DNA from: Bretschneidera sinensis
Taxonomy: Eukaryota; Streptophyta; Magnoliopsida; Brassicales; Akaniaceae
Length of the DNA: 64,000 nucleotides
Direction: 5' to 3'
Assembly (NCBI GenBank): GCA_023935145.1
Contig: CM043705.1
Span: 16,892,501-16,956,500 of the forward strand
Shown: piece by piece, positions 1-13,279 of the stretch
Numbering within the stretch: the stretch's first letter is position 1
How the letters are laid out: the number at the start of each line of letters is the position of its first letter
Translations under genes and position numbers: made by a program
Notes under the pieces: generated by a model
The model's input: the letters and a program-made list of their open reading frames with translations, nothing else
What the model was told of the DNA's origin: nothing
Database searches by the model: none

Positions 1-1616
1 AGTGAGAAAGGTGTAAATTCATCGACAATTTAAGAATTTTTATCAATAGATTTTGTGATCAAAAGCTAAAAAACTCAAAATTTAAATTTTAGACCTAAAT
101 CAATTTTTTTTTTAATTTTCAATTACTAATTCATAAAAACAGCAACGAATGTTTCGCTTAGTTTATGTTTTTAACAGTAAAAACTGTGGAAAAATTAGTG
201 CGCTAGGCTTTCAACATGTTATTAGATGTGGTCTCTAGAAAAGAGATTATAAGATACGGGTCTCACATTGTGTGCTAATTTTTTTCTTACGTACTTTTCT
301 CTTGAGTTTACGTTTGGACTTATGATATTAGGATTTAAAATTAAAATTGAGGTAAAATTATATTTTTTTAATATAAAAATAATTAAAAAAAATCATAATT
401 TTTTTAAAATTTTAATTTCAAATCTCTAAAGTAAAAATATTTGTAAAATAGTTTTTTTTTTCTTCAAACAATCATAAAATTAAAATTCCACGTAGTATGG
501 TCACAACATGTTAAGGGGAGGGAGCCTTGCTTGCTCTTTGTTTAGGGGAGGGACCCTTTAGCAAATTCCTGGCAAATATTAGTATATTAATGCAAATTGG
601 CAATAATCCGACGGTCAAGATTGAAGCATGAAAAGAGTCGAATGATTTGGACAGTCATGATAATCCCACACTACTCGTAAACCGTTGAGGAGACATGTTA
701 TGATTAAGGGTCTGTGTTCCAACCATGATCATTTCTATAATAATTTATTAGAAATTTCCATAGTTGACGGTTATTGATCAGATCAGACCACAAAACATGC
801 CAGATTTGTTCAGAGTTAATTAACATCACAATTATCTTACGGTCCTGATCTATTTTAAATAGTGGGGCCCAAGTACGATACCTGGTTAATGTGCACGACC
901 TGTAAGCGCAGTTCAGTTCTTCTCTGCCAAGCCATTTTTGTTAAAAGTGATATGAGAAATTGGAGCGATAAATTAGCGGTAAATTGACATGTGAACTTCG
1001 TAGAGGAAGTAGCCGTTTGTCAGTGAGCTAAAGCTCGAGGTGAACCCCACTTAGCACTGGTCCAGTCACTTTGGAGCTTTATTACTTTTACTAGTCTAGA
1101 CTCTAGTGGTCGTAGAGATAGATTAAAGAATTGTAGGGTCCTTGGGGTGCCCCGGTACAAGTCTTTCAAGTTCCATCTCTCGAAGTTTAGACTCAATTGT
1201 CTGCCCGTGTTCTAGAAAGACCAAGTGGTCTTTTTCATAAATATTTTTTTAGGAAAAAATGAATAGTATATGAAGTTTATAGAAGTAATAAAATTTAATT
1301 CGATTCGAAAATTAAATTCGATTCAATCCAAACTCAATCTGAACATAAAAATTATTAAAATAATATTATTCGAATCTGATCCAAATCAAATATGAGTTAT
1401 TCGAAAAAATCTAAATCCAAAATGATCGAATTCGAACCAATTCAAAATTCGAAACGATCTTGACTCGAAATGACCCAAACTTGAAGCGATAGTTTTTTTT
1501 AAGAGAAATATTAATTTATTTATTAAACTGAAGTAAAAATTAATTATCAAACAAAACAAATTATATTATAATAAATTAATTATTGTCTCAATCTTTTTTT
1601 CTTTTGTGACTCAATA
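1..1616. other. Intergenic sequence, no gene seen
   Basis: No open frame, RNA gene or complete repeat is recognised here. Bases 1296-1480 are enriched in TTCGA/TCGAA words, which looks like degenerate simple repeat. A short hairpin AAGACCA-AG-TGGTCTT followed by T-rich sequence lies near 1219-1234. Two GGGGAGGGA words lie near 515 and 545. None of these supports a functional call. Confidence 0.5.
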
Positions 1617-1621
1617 ATACT

Positions 1622-1798
1622 CGTAAATGTATATACTCCTAATGTAAATAAGAAATCTTAGTCTTATTAGAACACTCTGATATAGATTAGTCCTATTAAG
1701 ACACTTTTCTGTAAACATCTTATAAATATGAGTTTTTAATACTGTAATATTAAGCAGTCAGAACATACAAACCCTAAATTTCTATTTCAATCTCTTTA
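1622..1798 (+). repeat. 5' LTR of C1
   Basis: A 177-bp repeat matching 6688-6893. It begins CG where the other copy has the canonical TG, and is followed immediately by the primer-binding site. The adjacent ATACT matches the target duplication after the 3' LTR. Confidence 0.92.
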
Positions 1799-1810
1799 TA
1801 GTATCAGAGC
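1799..1810 (+). other. Primer-binding site of C1
   Basis: The 12 bases after the LTR read TAGTATCAGAGC. This differs by one base from TGGTATCAGAGC, which pairs with the 3' end of plant initiator methionine tRNA and is the usual primer site of copia elements. Confidence 0.9.
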
Positions 1811-1864
1811 AGTAAGATCTAAAAATCCCTAAACACTTGTTTCTTTCCCTCTAAATCCAAAATC

Positions 1865-3345
1865 ATGGAAAATACTGCTCAAATTACCTCTTTGTTCACT
1901 GAAATCCCCTACCATGTTGTGGTCCCCAGTAGTATCACGACTAACATCACCCATGTACCTAGCGCCGCACATGACTCCTCAATCCCCTTTGTTCCATCAG
2001 CTAGTCCTATCATAATTATGCCTACACCTACAGCCGATTATTCACTAGTTACTATAACCGGTCCTTCACTTGGTTCCCCACTCTCCCTCTTACCTACGAA
2101 CTTTCCTACTCTCCCTACAACACCTGGTCCCACACCCATCACCTCCCATCAACACACACTCTCTCTCACCCGGTCACTCTCCCTCTAGCACTCGGTTCCT
2201 CACTCTCCCTCTCACACGTCACTTATTCTCCAAAGACCCATCAATTTCCTACAGCACCCGATCCTACACACTTCCTTCCCTACGGTGCCACACTACCACA
2301 TATACCATAATTTCCTATTTTCCCACCCCGCCGACCATTACAATGCCCAATACACAATTAATTCCTCCATCAGGGTCTGTACCCTCCCTCATTAATTCCC
2401 CAAATCATCCACATTTCCCTAATCTCCCTCTGTTCTCCGCTCTTAGTATCACCCACCTAGTTAATATTAAACTCGATAATTCTAAATATATTCTTTGACA
2501 CTCTCAATTTCTCCCAATCCTTATAAGTTACGACCTGATCGGGTACGTTGATGGTACTTTCTCCATTCCCACCCAGTATTATTATTTTAGTGATGGCACC
2601 ACAACCCTTAATCTTGCTTTCTCACCCTGGCTTCGTACGGACCAATGCCTTCGCTTTTGGATTAATGCAACCCTTACTTCAGACATACTCCAAGACGTCC
2701 ATGATCTTCATAATTCTCGAGATGTCTGACTGGCCTTGGAATAAAGTTACATTGATCAGTCTAATGCAAATGAGTTTTACCTTCGCCTGAAGCTTTATTA
2801 GCATACTAAAGCTTGCAAATCTATAGAACAATATCTTCGGGACCTCAAAGCCATAGTTGATGCTCTTGTTGCCATCAATTCACCTCTCTCTAGCAAAGAC
2901 CTAATCTTTTATGCCTTAGTAGGTCTACCTACCGAGTATGAAAGCTTCATTACCACAATCACCAACACCAATATCACTCTTATCTTTAATAGTCTACGCA
3001 CTAAGCTGCTCCTTTAGGAACAACGCCTGAAACATCTTCAGGTTAATTCTTAGCTTTTTGACCCTCATACAGCCATTGCCACCACCGCCACCTCTGGTGC
3101 TTCTTGTGGTCGTGGCATGGGTCGTTCTCGTTATCGGGATCATGGGTGCAATACTGGTCGTGGTGCCTCCTCACAGCATGGTTGAAGTACTAATCAGTCC
3201 TCTCAATTCTCTCTTATATTTAATCGATCTGTTAGTATTTCCCCTTACAGTCATGAAGGTTTATTGGGACTGCATCCTGACTCATCTTCCATGTCATGTC
3301 AAATTTGTCACACCACCGATCTCCTTGCCTTAACTAGTCTTTATC
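1865..3345 (+). pseudogene. C1 gag remnant
   Basis: The first ATG after the primer site opens a 107-codon frame rich in Ser, Thr and Pro. Further gag segments follow in shifted frames: a KLDNSKYIL motif ending at 2498 that continues past a stop, and the core of the copia Gag domain to about 3050. A Gly/Arg-rich stretch comes near 3115-3190, and a degenerate zinc knuckle (CQIC with a later His) near 3297-3345. Gag would form the capsid of the replication particle. Several stops and frameshifts make this a fossil. Confidence 0.8.
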
Positions 3346-6300
3346 GGTTCAATCATGCTGTTATCTCTCATGACTTGCCAAAATCTTTTGCTACCATGTC
3401 ACTTGGTGAGTCTAATGCCACTCAATGGTACCCTGTCCACTTATATGACTCCTCAGTCAAATATACTTACTAACTTTACACTTTCTTTTGGAAAAACCAA
3501 AATTTTGGTTATTAATGGACAATTGCTTGATATTAATAATGTTGGTTCTACTTTTTTACGCACTTCCACCAAACCACTTCACCTTAAAAATGTCCTGCAT
3601 GTCCCACAATTATCTCACAATTTATTTTCTGTTAAACGTTTATGTTCTGATAACAACTGTTCACCTAACTTTGATGCATCTTATGTTATTATTAAGAACA
3701 ATAATACAATGAGAACTCTTTTCAAATCCTCTAGTCATGGTGACCTCTACCCTCTTCCACCCAACTCAGTCACTCTCTCTGCTTTGGTATTAGTTTCTTG
3801 TCAAGTCTCTGGTGATGTTTGGCATCGTCGACTTGGTCATTTAGGTCCCCGTATATTTTTTCTTTTACAAACTCGCATGAATATTTTATTGTATTCTAAA
3901 TATTATGGTTTTTGTTTGAAGTGTCAATTAGGCAATTCTAAACATTTACCTTTTGATTATGTTCAGCATTATACTGACAAACCTTTGGCTTTAATACATT
4001 CTAATGTTTGGCAATCTCCTATTTTATCAAATTTGGGTTATTGATATTATGTTATTTTTGTGGATGATTTTTCTCGTTATTCTTGGATTTTTCATATGCG
4101 TAAAAAATCTAAAATCTTTCAACACTTTTGTACTTTTAAAGCTCTTGTTGAAAATCAATTTTCTACAAAAATAAAAACTTTTCAAAGTGATGATGGTAAA
4201 AAATTTAATCAAATGCCTTTCAAATAATTTTTTGCTCAACATGGTATTCCTTTTTGCATGTCTTGTCTGAACACTCTTCAACAAAATGGTGTAGCTGAAC
4301 GTAAGCATAAACACATTAGTGAAATGGCACACATCCTCTTAATTCACTCATATCTTCCTAAGTCATTTTGGGTCGATGCTACATACACTGCACTTTACAT
4401 CATCAATCGTCTCTCTACTTCTGTTTTGCAAAATCAAGCTCCTTATACAAAATTATTGTCTAAAATTCCTAATTGCTAATATTTCGTGTCTTCAGGTGTG
4501 CCTACTATCCTAATCTCACTGCCAATGCACCCCACAAGCTTGCACATTGATCCAAACATTTTGTCTTCTTAGGTTATGCTTAAAATTACAAAGGATATAG
4601 GTGTTTAGATCCCACTACTGGTTGTGTCTATACCAACCGTCATGTTGTCTTCCATGAACTATGTTTTCCTTATCCTACTCTCACTGCACCTGTCCCCTTC
4701 TTTACACCTAACCACTCATCCATTCCTCCACTTGTTCTTACTACAATCGAACTCCTGCTTCAATCTTCTCATTCTCTATGTCTCCAGTAACTCCTGTTTC
4801 TAGTCTCATTGTTCCTAATCTTTATTCTCCACCACCAGCTCTCATTGCCTCACTGGCTCCACCTTCAATCTCAACCCTTAAACCCCTAATTTTCTCTCAC
4901 ATCACTCAACCTGCCCCACCAATGTCTTTCCCCTTACCATCTTCTTTATCCATCTCTTTAGCCTCAACCTCAGCTTCTTCCACTCCCATTGTCATTCCCT
5001 CTCCTGAACCAACCGCTAATTCTACCTCCACTTTTCTGCCACCATCCAATCCTACCCCTTGTCACCCCATGATCACTCATTCTAAAACTAGAATTCACAA
5101 ACCCAAACAATTACTCTCTCTTTCCACTACTACCCAGCAAACTAAACCAACTTGTTTTTCTCACGCAACTAAAGATCCCGAGTGGCGCTCAGCTATGTCT
5201 AACGAATTTAATACACTTTTAACTAACCACACTTGAGATCTAGTTCCATATGATCCAATGAAAAATTTATTTGGATGTAAGTGGATTTACAAGATTAAAT
5301 ATTGGGCGAATAGGTCTGTGGAGCGCTACAAAGCGAGGTTGGTCACTCAGGGATTCCATCAGCAACTAGGTATTGATTATCATGAAACTTTTAGTCCTGT
5401 TGTTAAACCTAATACTATACACACTGTTTTATCCTTGGCAATTTTTTGTTCGTGGGTGATTCGATAACTTGATGTTAAAAATGCATTTCTTCATGGTTAT
5501 CTTAATGAAGTGGTGTACATGAAACAACCTCCTGGTTTTATTGATACCCTTCGTCCCACTCATGTCTGTAAATTACGCAAAGCCATTTATGGTTTGAAAT
5601 AAGCTCATCGGGTTTGGTTTCACAGCTTCAGTTCTGTCCTTATTACTCTTGATTTTTATTGTAGTCAGGCAGACACTTCAATGTTTGTTCTTGTGTCATC
5701 CCATGGTCTTTTTATTTTACTACAGTATGTTGATGACATTATTCTCACCGGTAATAATTCTAGTCTTTTTTTTTTGTTTTATTCATACTTTATCTAATTA
5801 ATTTGCTATGAATAATCTTGGTGATCTTCATTATTTCCTTAGCATTGAAGCTGTTCGTCGTACCACTGGTTTGTTTCTCTCTCAAACTAAATACTCAACA
5901 ACCTTATGCTTAAATTTTCTATGTCTTCAGCCAAACCAATTAAAACTCCTCTACTTTCCCCGACCGCACCTTCACTACACGATGATGACCTACTAGCAGA
6001 TCTTTCAGAATTTAAGAGTATGGTTAGAGGTCTTCAGTACTTAACCATGACCCGAACTGATATTGCATATGTTGTTAATCTAGCTAGTCAGTTTTTGCAT
6101 GTTCCCCGCATATCTCACTTTCAGCTTGTTAAATGCATTTTTTGTTATTTATGTGGTACTACTAATCATGGGTTACTTTTTGCTTCTGCAAAAGATTTTT
6201 CTCTTTCATGCTATGCAGATGCTGACTGGGCCAGCTGCCCTAACAGTCATCGATCCACCACAGGTTATGCTGTCTTCCTTGGACCAAATATTATTTCTTG

Positions 6301-6660
6301 GAAAGCAAAGAAACAACCCAATGTGTCTCGTTCCAGCACTGAATCTGAATATTGATCCCTTGCCTATGCTGTAGCTTAGACCTACTGGATTCGCCAGCTT
6401 TCTATATGACTTACATGTGTTCTTAACTCGTCAAGTTCGAGTGTATTGTGATAACATTGGTGCCACTTATCTTGCTACTAATCCAGTGTTCCATGCTCGT
6501 ACTAAGCATATTGAGATAGATTTTCACTTTGTTCGTGAAAAAGTAGCCCAAGGAGATGTCCAGATCCGGTATATTCCTATTAATGCCTAACTTGCAGATA
6601 TCTTCACAAAAGGATTATCATCAACTCGGTTTCTTCAACATAAAAGCAATCTCTCTGTGG
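3346..6660 (+). pseudogene. C1 pol remnant (integrase, RT, RNase H)
   Basis: Pol fragments run in order. The protease region near 3420 is unrecognisable. The GAG-pre-integrase segment is at about 3480-4043, with the HRRLGHL zinc-binding motif near 3822. The integrase core is at 4044-4480 (VDDFSRYSW, then QQNGVAERK near 4280). The reverse transcriptase is at about 5170-5900 (KNAFLHGYL, and the YVDDIIL catalytic motif near 5725). RNase H is at 5906-6600 (YADADWASC, then SSTESEY). At least eight stops or frameshifts interrupt it. The short reverse-strand open frame at 4027-4332 is a shadow. Confidence 0.9.
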
Positions 6661-6674
6661 TTTCACTTCATTCG

Positions 6675-6687
6675 GATTGAGGGGGCG
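6675..6687 (+). other. Polypurine tract of C1
   Basis: GATTGAGGGGGCG directly before the 3' LTR is the expected primer for plus-strand DNA synthesis. Confidence 0.85.
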
Positions 6688-6893
6688 TGCAAATGTATAT
6701 ATTCCTAATGTAAATAATATTAAGAATCTATAGTCTATTGTAAATAGAAAACCTTAGTCCTATTAGAACACTTTGATATACCATAATCCTATTAGGACAC
6801 TCTTTTGTAAACACCAAATAAATATGAGTTTCTAATAATGTAATATTAAGAGTCAGAATATACAAACTCTAAATTTCTATTTCAATCTTTTCA
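6688..6893 (+). repeat. 3' LTR of C1
   Basis: A 206-bp LTR with TG...CA ends, followed by the target duplication ATACT. It carries about 29 bp near its start that the 5' LTR lacks; the extra bases partly duplicate the neighbouring AATGTAAATA sequence. Confidence 0.93.
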
Positions 6894-6898
6894 ATACT

Positions 6899-7669
6899 CA
6901 CTACTTGTGAAAGGAGACGTTAACTTAATATATTGTGTACGCAAGAAAACCTCGGCACTTAAGACCTCTAAAGTTGGCTATCAATCCAATAATAGAAGTG
7001 AAATAAAGGATTTAAGGGGTTTTGCGGGCACATCCATTAATTGTGCATAGCAAAAGTCACTAATCGCACGATCGGACTTTGATAGTTACGCTAAAAACTC
7101 ATCACAGGATTTTGATGAAGCAAATGTTGCATGCAAAAATGATATTGATTTACCAAGAGGAAATCTATTAAACTTTCAATCACAATCCACATAATATGCA
7201 GTGAGACAAAGAAATCTTGAATTGTGCATGATATCCACAAATCAAATGCTAAACATATCTTATTAGGAACACTCTTTAAAGCATGTTTGGGGTTTTATTT
7301 AAGCTTTGCATGCATTTTCAAACAACAGGTCTTAGTACTGTTCCTAGATATGCTTTTGACACTATCATCCAAATAAATATAAATACCTATTTTCTTTTTA
7401 CGTTCAACCCAAGTGAATGTATAATCATGTTGAATAATGACTTTAGCTTCTAATTAATGATAAGTTTGTTGCTTAATTTTTTTAGCACATCTTTTTTCTT
7501 TGGAATATGTCATTTGCTTCTTCGAAGGATGAGGATCGTTAGAGTAATTTCCTCAATTTCAAAAACATAATCATCCTTACACTCAAATCTACTGGATCGA
7601 TGGCTGCAAATATGAAAAAAAGAATGTCAAAATGAAAACATTGACTTTTTTTTCTTTCTTCATGTTTAT
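6899..7669. other. Unassigned sequence
   Basis: No open frame above background and no recognised repeat. This is AT-rich plant intergenic sequence between C1 and the MITE-like element. Confidence 0.45.
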
Positions 7670-8813
7670 ACAGTTTTGGTTTGCTGGGTAGTGTTGGGCT
7701 ATAGGCATTCTGTCGCTAAAAGTCAATGTAGTGCTTGGTAGTGTTGGGCTGTAGGCTGTAGGCTGTAGGCATGCTGTCGCTAAAAGTCAATGTAGTGCTT
7801 GGTAAACTATCTTGCAAAAGCAGATCAATATTAGTATTTGATAATTGTAATTTTAAAAGTTCTGTGAAACTGTTAAATTATCAAAATAGACATGGTGCAA
7901 AAATACACATTTTAATGAATTATTTTATTCAATAAAAAAATACTGTTGATATTAGCAAATAAAGCAAAAGTAACAACCAAAATTTTTTTACCAATAAAAT
8001 CATTTATTAATAAATAATTAATAATAAATTAAAATGTACTCAAAATTGTGATTAACATATCAACAAAATTAAGTTTATGTAATTTGAAATTTTCATTTAT
8101 ATCAAACAAACTAACTGCAATATTATTTTTTAACATATTTTTTGTCTTCATCAAAATGCCTAAGAATTTAAGATAACGATGAAGCAATATAGTTGCGACA
8201 CCAAATTATATTTATGAAATAATTTAATCATGGAAGTTATAAATGAACTACAAAACTAATAAAAAAAGATCAATTTCACTTTCATCGGAATCAATATCAA
8301 AAGTCTGAATATTATTGCTATGACATTTACAGAAACAATTTGACTTAAAGCCGCCATTGGTTCTTGAAGTTTTGTTATTTTCTTAAGCAACCTAATTAAG
8401 TTGATTGTACTTTTTCAATTTCTCATGAGAAAATTTGCTACAACCAAGAGAGAGGGTTGAGTTCGTCACTTTGAAAAAAAAGTGAGAGAGACGGACACAA
8501 GAGAGAGAAATGAAGATCAAGGTTTTGATAATTTGAATATATAAGGAGTTAAGTGGAAATTGGTGAAATATAGAAAAGATAGTTTCAATTTTGCCTAAAA
8601 TTCATTAAAGTTTTACGTGCTACCCAATCAAGCATATTTTAAAAGCACATCCATCATTGCTTCTCCAAAAATGATATTTTTAGCTGTCTTTAACAACTCT
8701 TTTGAAAAAATTTGTTACATTGAAATTTTACCAAACACTAAAATTCGAAAAAACTCCCTCATCTATTACCAATAGCTATTTTTCCTTGAGCAAAAGCTTT
8801 CTCGAAGACATCC
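7670..8813 (-). mobile_element. MITE-like element, long copy
   Basis: This segment aligns by eye, in reverse orientation, with 63271-63992. Shared stretches include TGCTTGGTAAACTATCTTGCAA near 7796-7816 (one mismatch in the other copy), the sequences around 7840-7900, and the right end GCAAAAGCTTTC with a degraded CCTAA terminus near 8813. Near the left end a unit of about 55 bp is duplicated (about 7687-7803). Ends are approximate and no target duplication is clear. It has no coding capacity. Confidence 0.65.
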
Positions 8814-11800
8814 TAAAAGGTACTAGACTTTAGAGAGATTGAGAGATTGAGAGACCGAGGAAGAAAGAAATAATTAAAGAGGGAAAGAGATATATTTTCT
8901 TTTTCTATTCCCTTGGTGCCAACCCTTTTTTTTTAATATACAGTAGAATTTAGGTCAACATTAAAAGGCAGAATTGGGGCTCGTCCAGTGCGGGTGATCC
9001 TAAAACCCCTCGAGGCTTTAAAAAACGTAATTCTTCAAAGGCGTATGTTCTTTTTGTCGAGCATACGCCCATCTTATAGGCTTATGTTTTTTTATACCCA
9101 GGTGTATGAGGCACACACCACGTTGGATTTTTCTAAAAGGTTGTAGAGTATCAAAACGATATTGTTTTGATGATTTATTATAAAAATAAAAATAATAATA
9201 AGAATAAAAGTTTATTTGGATATAATATTCATTTTTAAATCTCAAAGTATTAAAGTTTTTTGAGAGTAATTAATTTAAATTTATTTGGATATTAATTATT
9301 TTGTATTATTATTTAGATTAATTAATTATTAATTTTTTTAAAACGCTCCACCGTCCCAAAAGAGATAGGCACCAATAATGTCTCGAAGCTTATACCTTGC
9401 CTTACTGAGACAAAATGACTCACCCAACACTCTTGCCTCGTCAACATCGTTTAGTTTCTTGAATAAATATTTATTTATCAATCAATTATAAAATTGAACT
9501 AGTTTTTATAAAAATCAAACTTATTAAAAGTAAGATAAATTTGTAAATAAATTTTTAATCTTAATACTACTTTTATCATGGTCTCAGTATTTCCATATAT
9601 ATAATAATTGATCAAATACATTAAATTAAGTATAGAGTTTGAAGCATACTAATTAAATAATACAATATCAAATTTTATTTTATTTATTTAATTTGTTTTT
9701 CATTTTGATCGATCCAGCAACTCTATAAAAGCTTAATTTTACACGAAAAAAGTGATATTGGCTAAATAAACTATTTTTGATTTACGCTAAATATGTGAGA
9801 TAAGTGTTTCTCTACTTGGAATACTGTCGTTGAATAATTGAGAATTTTGAGATTGAAAAATCAAACACTTTTAATATCATATTGTATTTACATATAGACG
9901 AAATGAGAAAATGAAACTATTATTGTCAAATATAATGGTTATATACTTTTATAGATGTTACGGTCCTTGCACCCAAAATTACACTTTTTTAAACCATATA
10001 GTGGTATTATTGGCTAGTTTATGTGCATTGTATTAAATCCAATTTTTTTGATGAGTCAAAGACATATTATCCACGTCCGACCTAAGAATTCATAAAAAAA
10101 ATTCTTATGAACTAACATTTGTAGTTATGAAAATTGAAACCAATGACCATGTGGTTATTCCACACAGAACTATAAAGATTACCACAAAGGTCCTCAAAGT
10201 TTCATTGTTTTATAAGTTAATTTTTTTTTATTGAAAGCAGTGAAGTACAAACACAATTATTTGATCATGACTAAATAGACAACAACCCATCACTATAATA
10301 GCCCACACAAACCCACAAACAGTGAGAGAAATAATCCACATATAAATTGAAAAAATAATCCACATTTAGAATCAATAAGAAGCAAATCTAAGACTCATAT
10401 TCTCAAGACTTCAACATTGACCACTAATACACTACAACACATTAAGGTTTTTTTTTAAAGGAGCTCACTTAGATTTTATTTACCGTAAAAGATTATATAT
10501 ATATATTACGGAAAATTACATTTGCACTATTGGGGTATAACGTATTCTATATTTGTATTACCATGTTTTTAAAACATATATTTACATTACTAGATATTGT
10601 CCGACTGTCTTTTGATTGTTAACTCTCGATAGAAAAACTAAAATTATGAAATTGTTCGTATATATATAAAACTCATTCACCCAGAGTAATTTCTCTCTCC
10701 TCTCACTCTCTCTTTTTTCTCCTCCCTTCATCTTCTTCTTAATATCGTGCAGATCGAAATGAGATCTTGAACTTCTTACTTACTCTCTTGAATCGAAAGA
10801 TCTTTATTTCCAAGGTAATAATGGCTTCATAAACTTGCTGAAGGAAATATATCCAAGATTTGAACCAAGTTTTTCTTTTCTTTTTTGGATAAAACAAATG
10901 GATCAACAGTGAAACCCAAATTTTGATACAACGTTATTGAGAACAGTGGTGCGACGAGGATGACCAAGCGTTGCAACTGGTGGAGCACGATTTTGTGGCA
11001 GTGGTTCACGACGGTATTGAAGGAGATGAACTCAGATAATTTTAGATTTCGAAGAAGGATTTGTGTTTGGTTAGAAGGAAAGTAAAAGGAAAAGAAAAAT
11101 CTCTACCAATTCTCTCTCTGTAAAAATCAAGAATGAGCTCCCTGTGTGTTTTTTTTTAATTACTTCTGGTTCGCTAGGGATTCAATGGAGAAAAAGGAAT
11201 GGATATGGGAATATTTGGCAAAAACTTCAAAGAAAAATGTTGTTTGGAGCCCATGAAAAAAGAGAAAATTTTCTCAGTCTAATTTTAAATAATTTATGGA
11301 AGGTATAATCCATCAACAATGCTTCTCTTTAGTTTAGTGCGCAAACATTAACAGATTAAAAGAAAAACTAGAATCAGTGCAGTCAATTTGTTTTATCAAG
11401 AATTTATTCAAGGTCCACATATGAATGTACAGACTAGGGCCACTAACTTCTTAACCTAATGGAAACAAGGATCCAATCTATTTAATTGTACTTTGTGATC
11501 CAATCAACGTATATAATTGAACTTGTATAACATAATTATAATAGATGGAGTGTCCGTAGCAAATTCACGATTGGTTCAAGCATGACTACTAGACAGTTTC
11601 ACTCCTTGGAGCCCACAGGGCCACCACCACCGTGCTTTACAGCTGAATATAATAGTGAATATGCTACTAGTCTGGTACTGTATTTCATTTTGCTTTTTAT
11701 AAAAAGCTACCTAGTTTTTTTTGTCTACTCATCGGTTGCAAGAGGTTATTTTTGTTGGCAACTCAGATTGACATCCTCAACTGTGCCACTGTGGTCACGC

Positions 11801-12072
11801 TACTAGTCCTAAAGCTTTATAAATAAGCTCCCCAATTATCAATTTTGTCTAATAAAATTTCTCAGTTAAATCTCTCGGACTTCGTTAGTGTTTTTGCCGG
11901 ATAAAAAGTATAAAAATTTAACCACACGGTTTACTGATGCTACAAAACAGTACAACTAATATCTTATCAATATTGTAAAACCCTTGTAAAGCAATATTAA
12001 ACAATTCTCTAAGAGAATAAGTGAATTATACAAATCCAAGTAAGATAATTCTCGCCATTAGTATGATAGAAT
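8814..12072. other. Intergenic sequence, no gene supported
   Basis: No convincing coding region. Features seen: an 8-bp perfect inverted repeat GGCGTATG...CATACGCC at 9040-9069 with a related word near 9108; a CT-rich leader-like stretch at about 10685-10740; and GA-rich sequence near 8820-8890. The reverse-strand open frames at 9018-9245 and 10827-11009 lack any recognisable domain. The region may contain old repeats that cannot be identified without a library. Confidence 0.4.
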
Positions 12073-12540
12073 TGTTAAAAATTATAAGAATATATTACAT
12101 GCATTCAATATGATCTATTTAATATCACATATCTGATGTTTACTACATATTGTTATTCTGGTAATACTACAGGGATTTCAACACACTAATACGTGTAAGC
12201 CGTCTAGTTAGGGTTCTCCTCTCCTTACTCTCACTGTTTAATATGAAAGCTTTATAATGGAAAAAACTCACATAGGTTAAGAGGGGAGAGGGACCTAGCT
12301 CATATTTATAATAAACTCAATAGGCCGCCCATTATAGCCCATTAGGTTTGTCAAGTCTCACACCATGGCCCAATCACATCTAAATCAATTAGGTGTATCT
12401 GGCCCACCCACAAGATCAAATGGATGTCAGGCCCACAAAGTCCATCTCAGGAACTCAATCCAGTCTGTTTTATAAATACAAATCCCTATAAACTAATGGA
12501 AGCCCATGAGTAATATTAGAACATTTTATATAATCTAACA
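12073..12540 (-). repeat. 3' LTR of H (left copy)
   Basis: A 468-bp LTR with ends TGTTAAAAA and CTAACA on the plus strand. It is related to 59059-59550 but clearly diverged by substitutions and indels. The minus-strand polypurine tract follows at 12541. Confidence 0.88.
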
Positions 12541-12551
12541 TTCTCCCACTT
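12541..12551 (-). other. Polypurine tract of H
   Basis: Read on the minus strand, AAGTGGGAGAA lies directly before the LTR end TGTTAG. This is the usual copia arrangement. Confidence 0.75.
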
Positions 12552-12886
12552 GGGCAAACATTAGTTGTAGTTTTTTTTAGATGTTTTAAAAAAAAAAACA
12601 TTTTAGAAAATGACTCTCGAACTGAATTACTGATTTTAAATGTGGCCACAATTTTTTTGGAAAACAAGTTCATGAGACAACACCTAAACATGATCCAGTC
12701 CAATAAAGTCATCAACATAGGACCATGTAAGCCATTATATCTCAATTGACATAAGACTAATCCATAATCACAAACACTAATAACTTCACCGACTTAAATC
12801 CATATATGAGAGTGTGGCAATGAAATAGCATCAACATGTGATCTCAAAAATGCCATTCCATTGTCGATCCTCAATTTTTCTATAAA

Positions 12887-13110
12887 CTGCTTCACCAAGA
12901 AGCTAGAGAAATCCAGGGTTTCTCTATTACCTGCTTCACCTAGAAGCTAAAGAAAACCATATTGGGTTCTCGATTTCTCTATTAACTGCTTCACTCAGAA
13001 GCTAGAGAAATCTCAGGGTTTTCTATTAACCTGTTTCACCCAGAAGCTAGAAAAAATGTAGGACTTCACCTAGAAGCTTGAGTAACCCCACAACTTCACG
13101 TTGAAGCCAA
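12887..13110 (-). repeat. Degenerate tandem repeats in H 3' region
   Basis: About five units of a CTGCTTCACCTAGAAGCT core, each followed by AGAGAAA and TCTCTATTA words, start near 12887, 12931, 12986, 13031 and 13064. Spacing is 33-55 bp. They lie between the pol end and the 3' LTR of H and do not encode protein. Confidence 0.7.
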
Positions 13111-13233
13111 TATGTCTCAGTTAATAAGACTCAAGTTTGCAATATGGTGTTACGAGACATACTCAATAATGAAATAAAAGTCATTCTTAAGACATCAACA
13201 ATTCTTAAAATTTTAATGCATCATGACATGTCA

Positions 13234-13236
<3 letters not shown>

Positions 13237-13277
<41 letters not shown>
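13237..13277. repeat. (TA)n microsatellite
   Basis: About 40 bases of alternating AT inside the 3' noncoding part of H. Confidence 0.95.

Positions 13278-13279
<2 letters not shown>

Larger units (their letters stand above)
1622..6893 (+). mobile_element. C1: decayed Ty1/copia LTR retrotransposon
   Basis: A 5.27-kb element with two short LTRs, a primer-binding site complementary to initiator methionine tRNA, a polypurine tract, and the 5-bp duplication ATACT at 1617-1621 and 6894-6898. The domain order is gag, integrase, reverse transcriptase, RNase H, which defines Ty1/copia. The coding region is broken by many stops and frameshifts, so it cannot move by itself. Its LTRs differ by a roughly 29-bp indel and several substitutions, including the first base of the 5' LTR (CG instead of TG), so this is an old insertion. 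Confidence 0.95.

Noticed and set aside
9018..9245. Minus-strand 75-residue Tyr/Phe-rich frame
   Set aside because: AT-rich low complexity; no domain and no gene structure around it.
10827..11009. Minus-strand 60-residue frame near a CT-rich leader
   Set aside because: Short, no recognised domain, and the CT-rich leader lies on the other strand. Not enough support for a gene.
12470..12745. Minus-strand 91-residue frame at the H LTR border
   Set aside because: Crosses the LTR end and polypurine tract of H, so it is noncoding element sequence.
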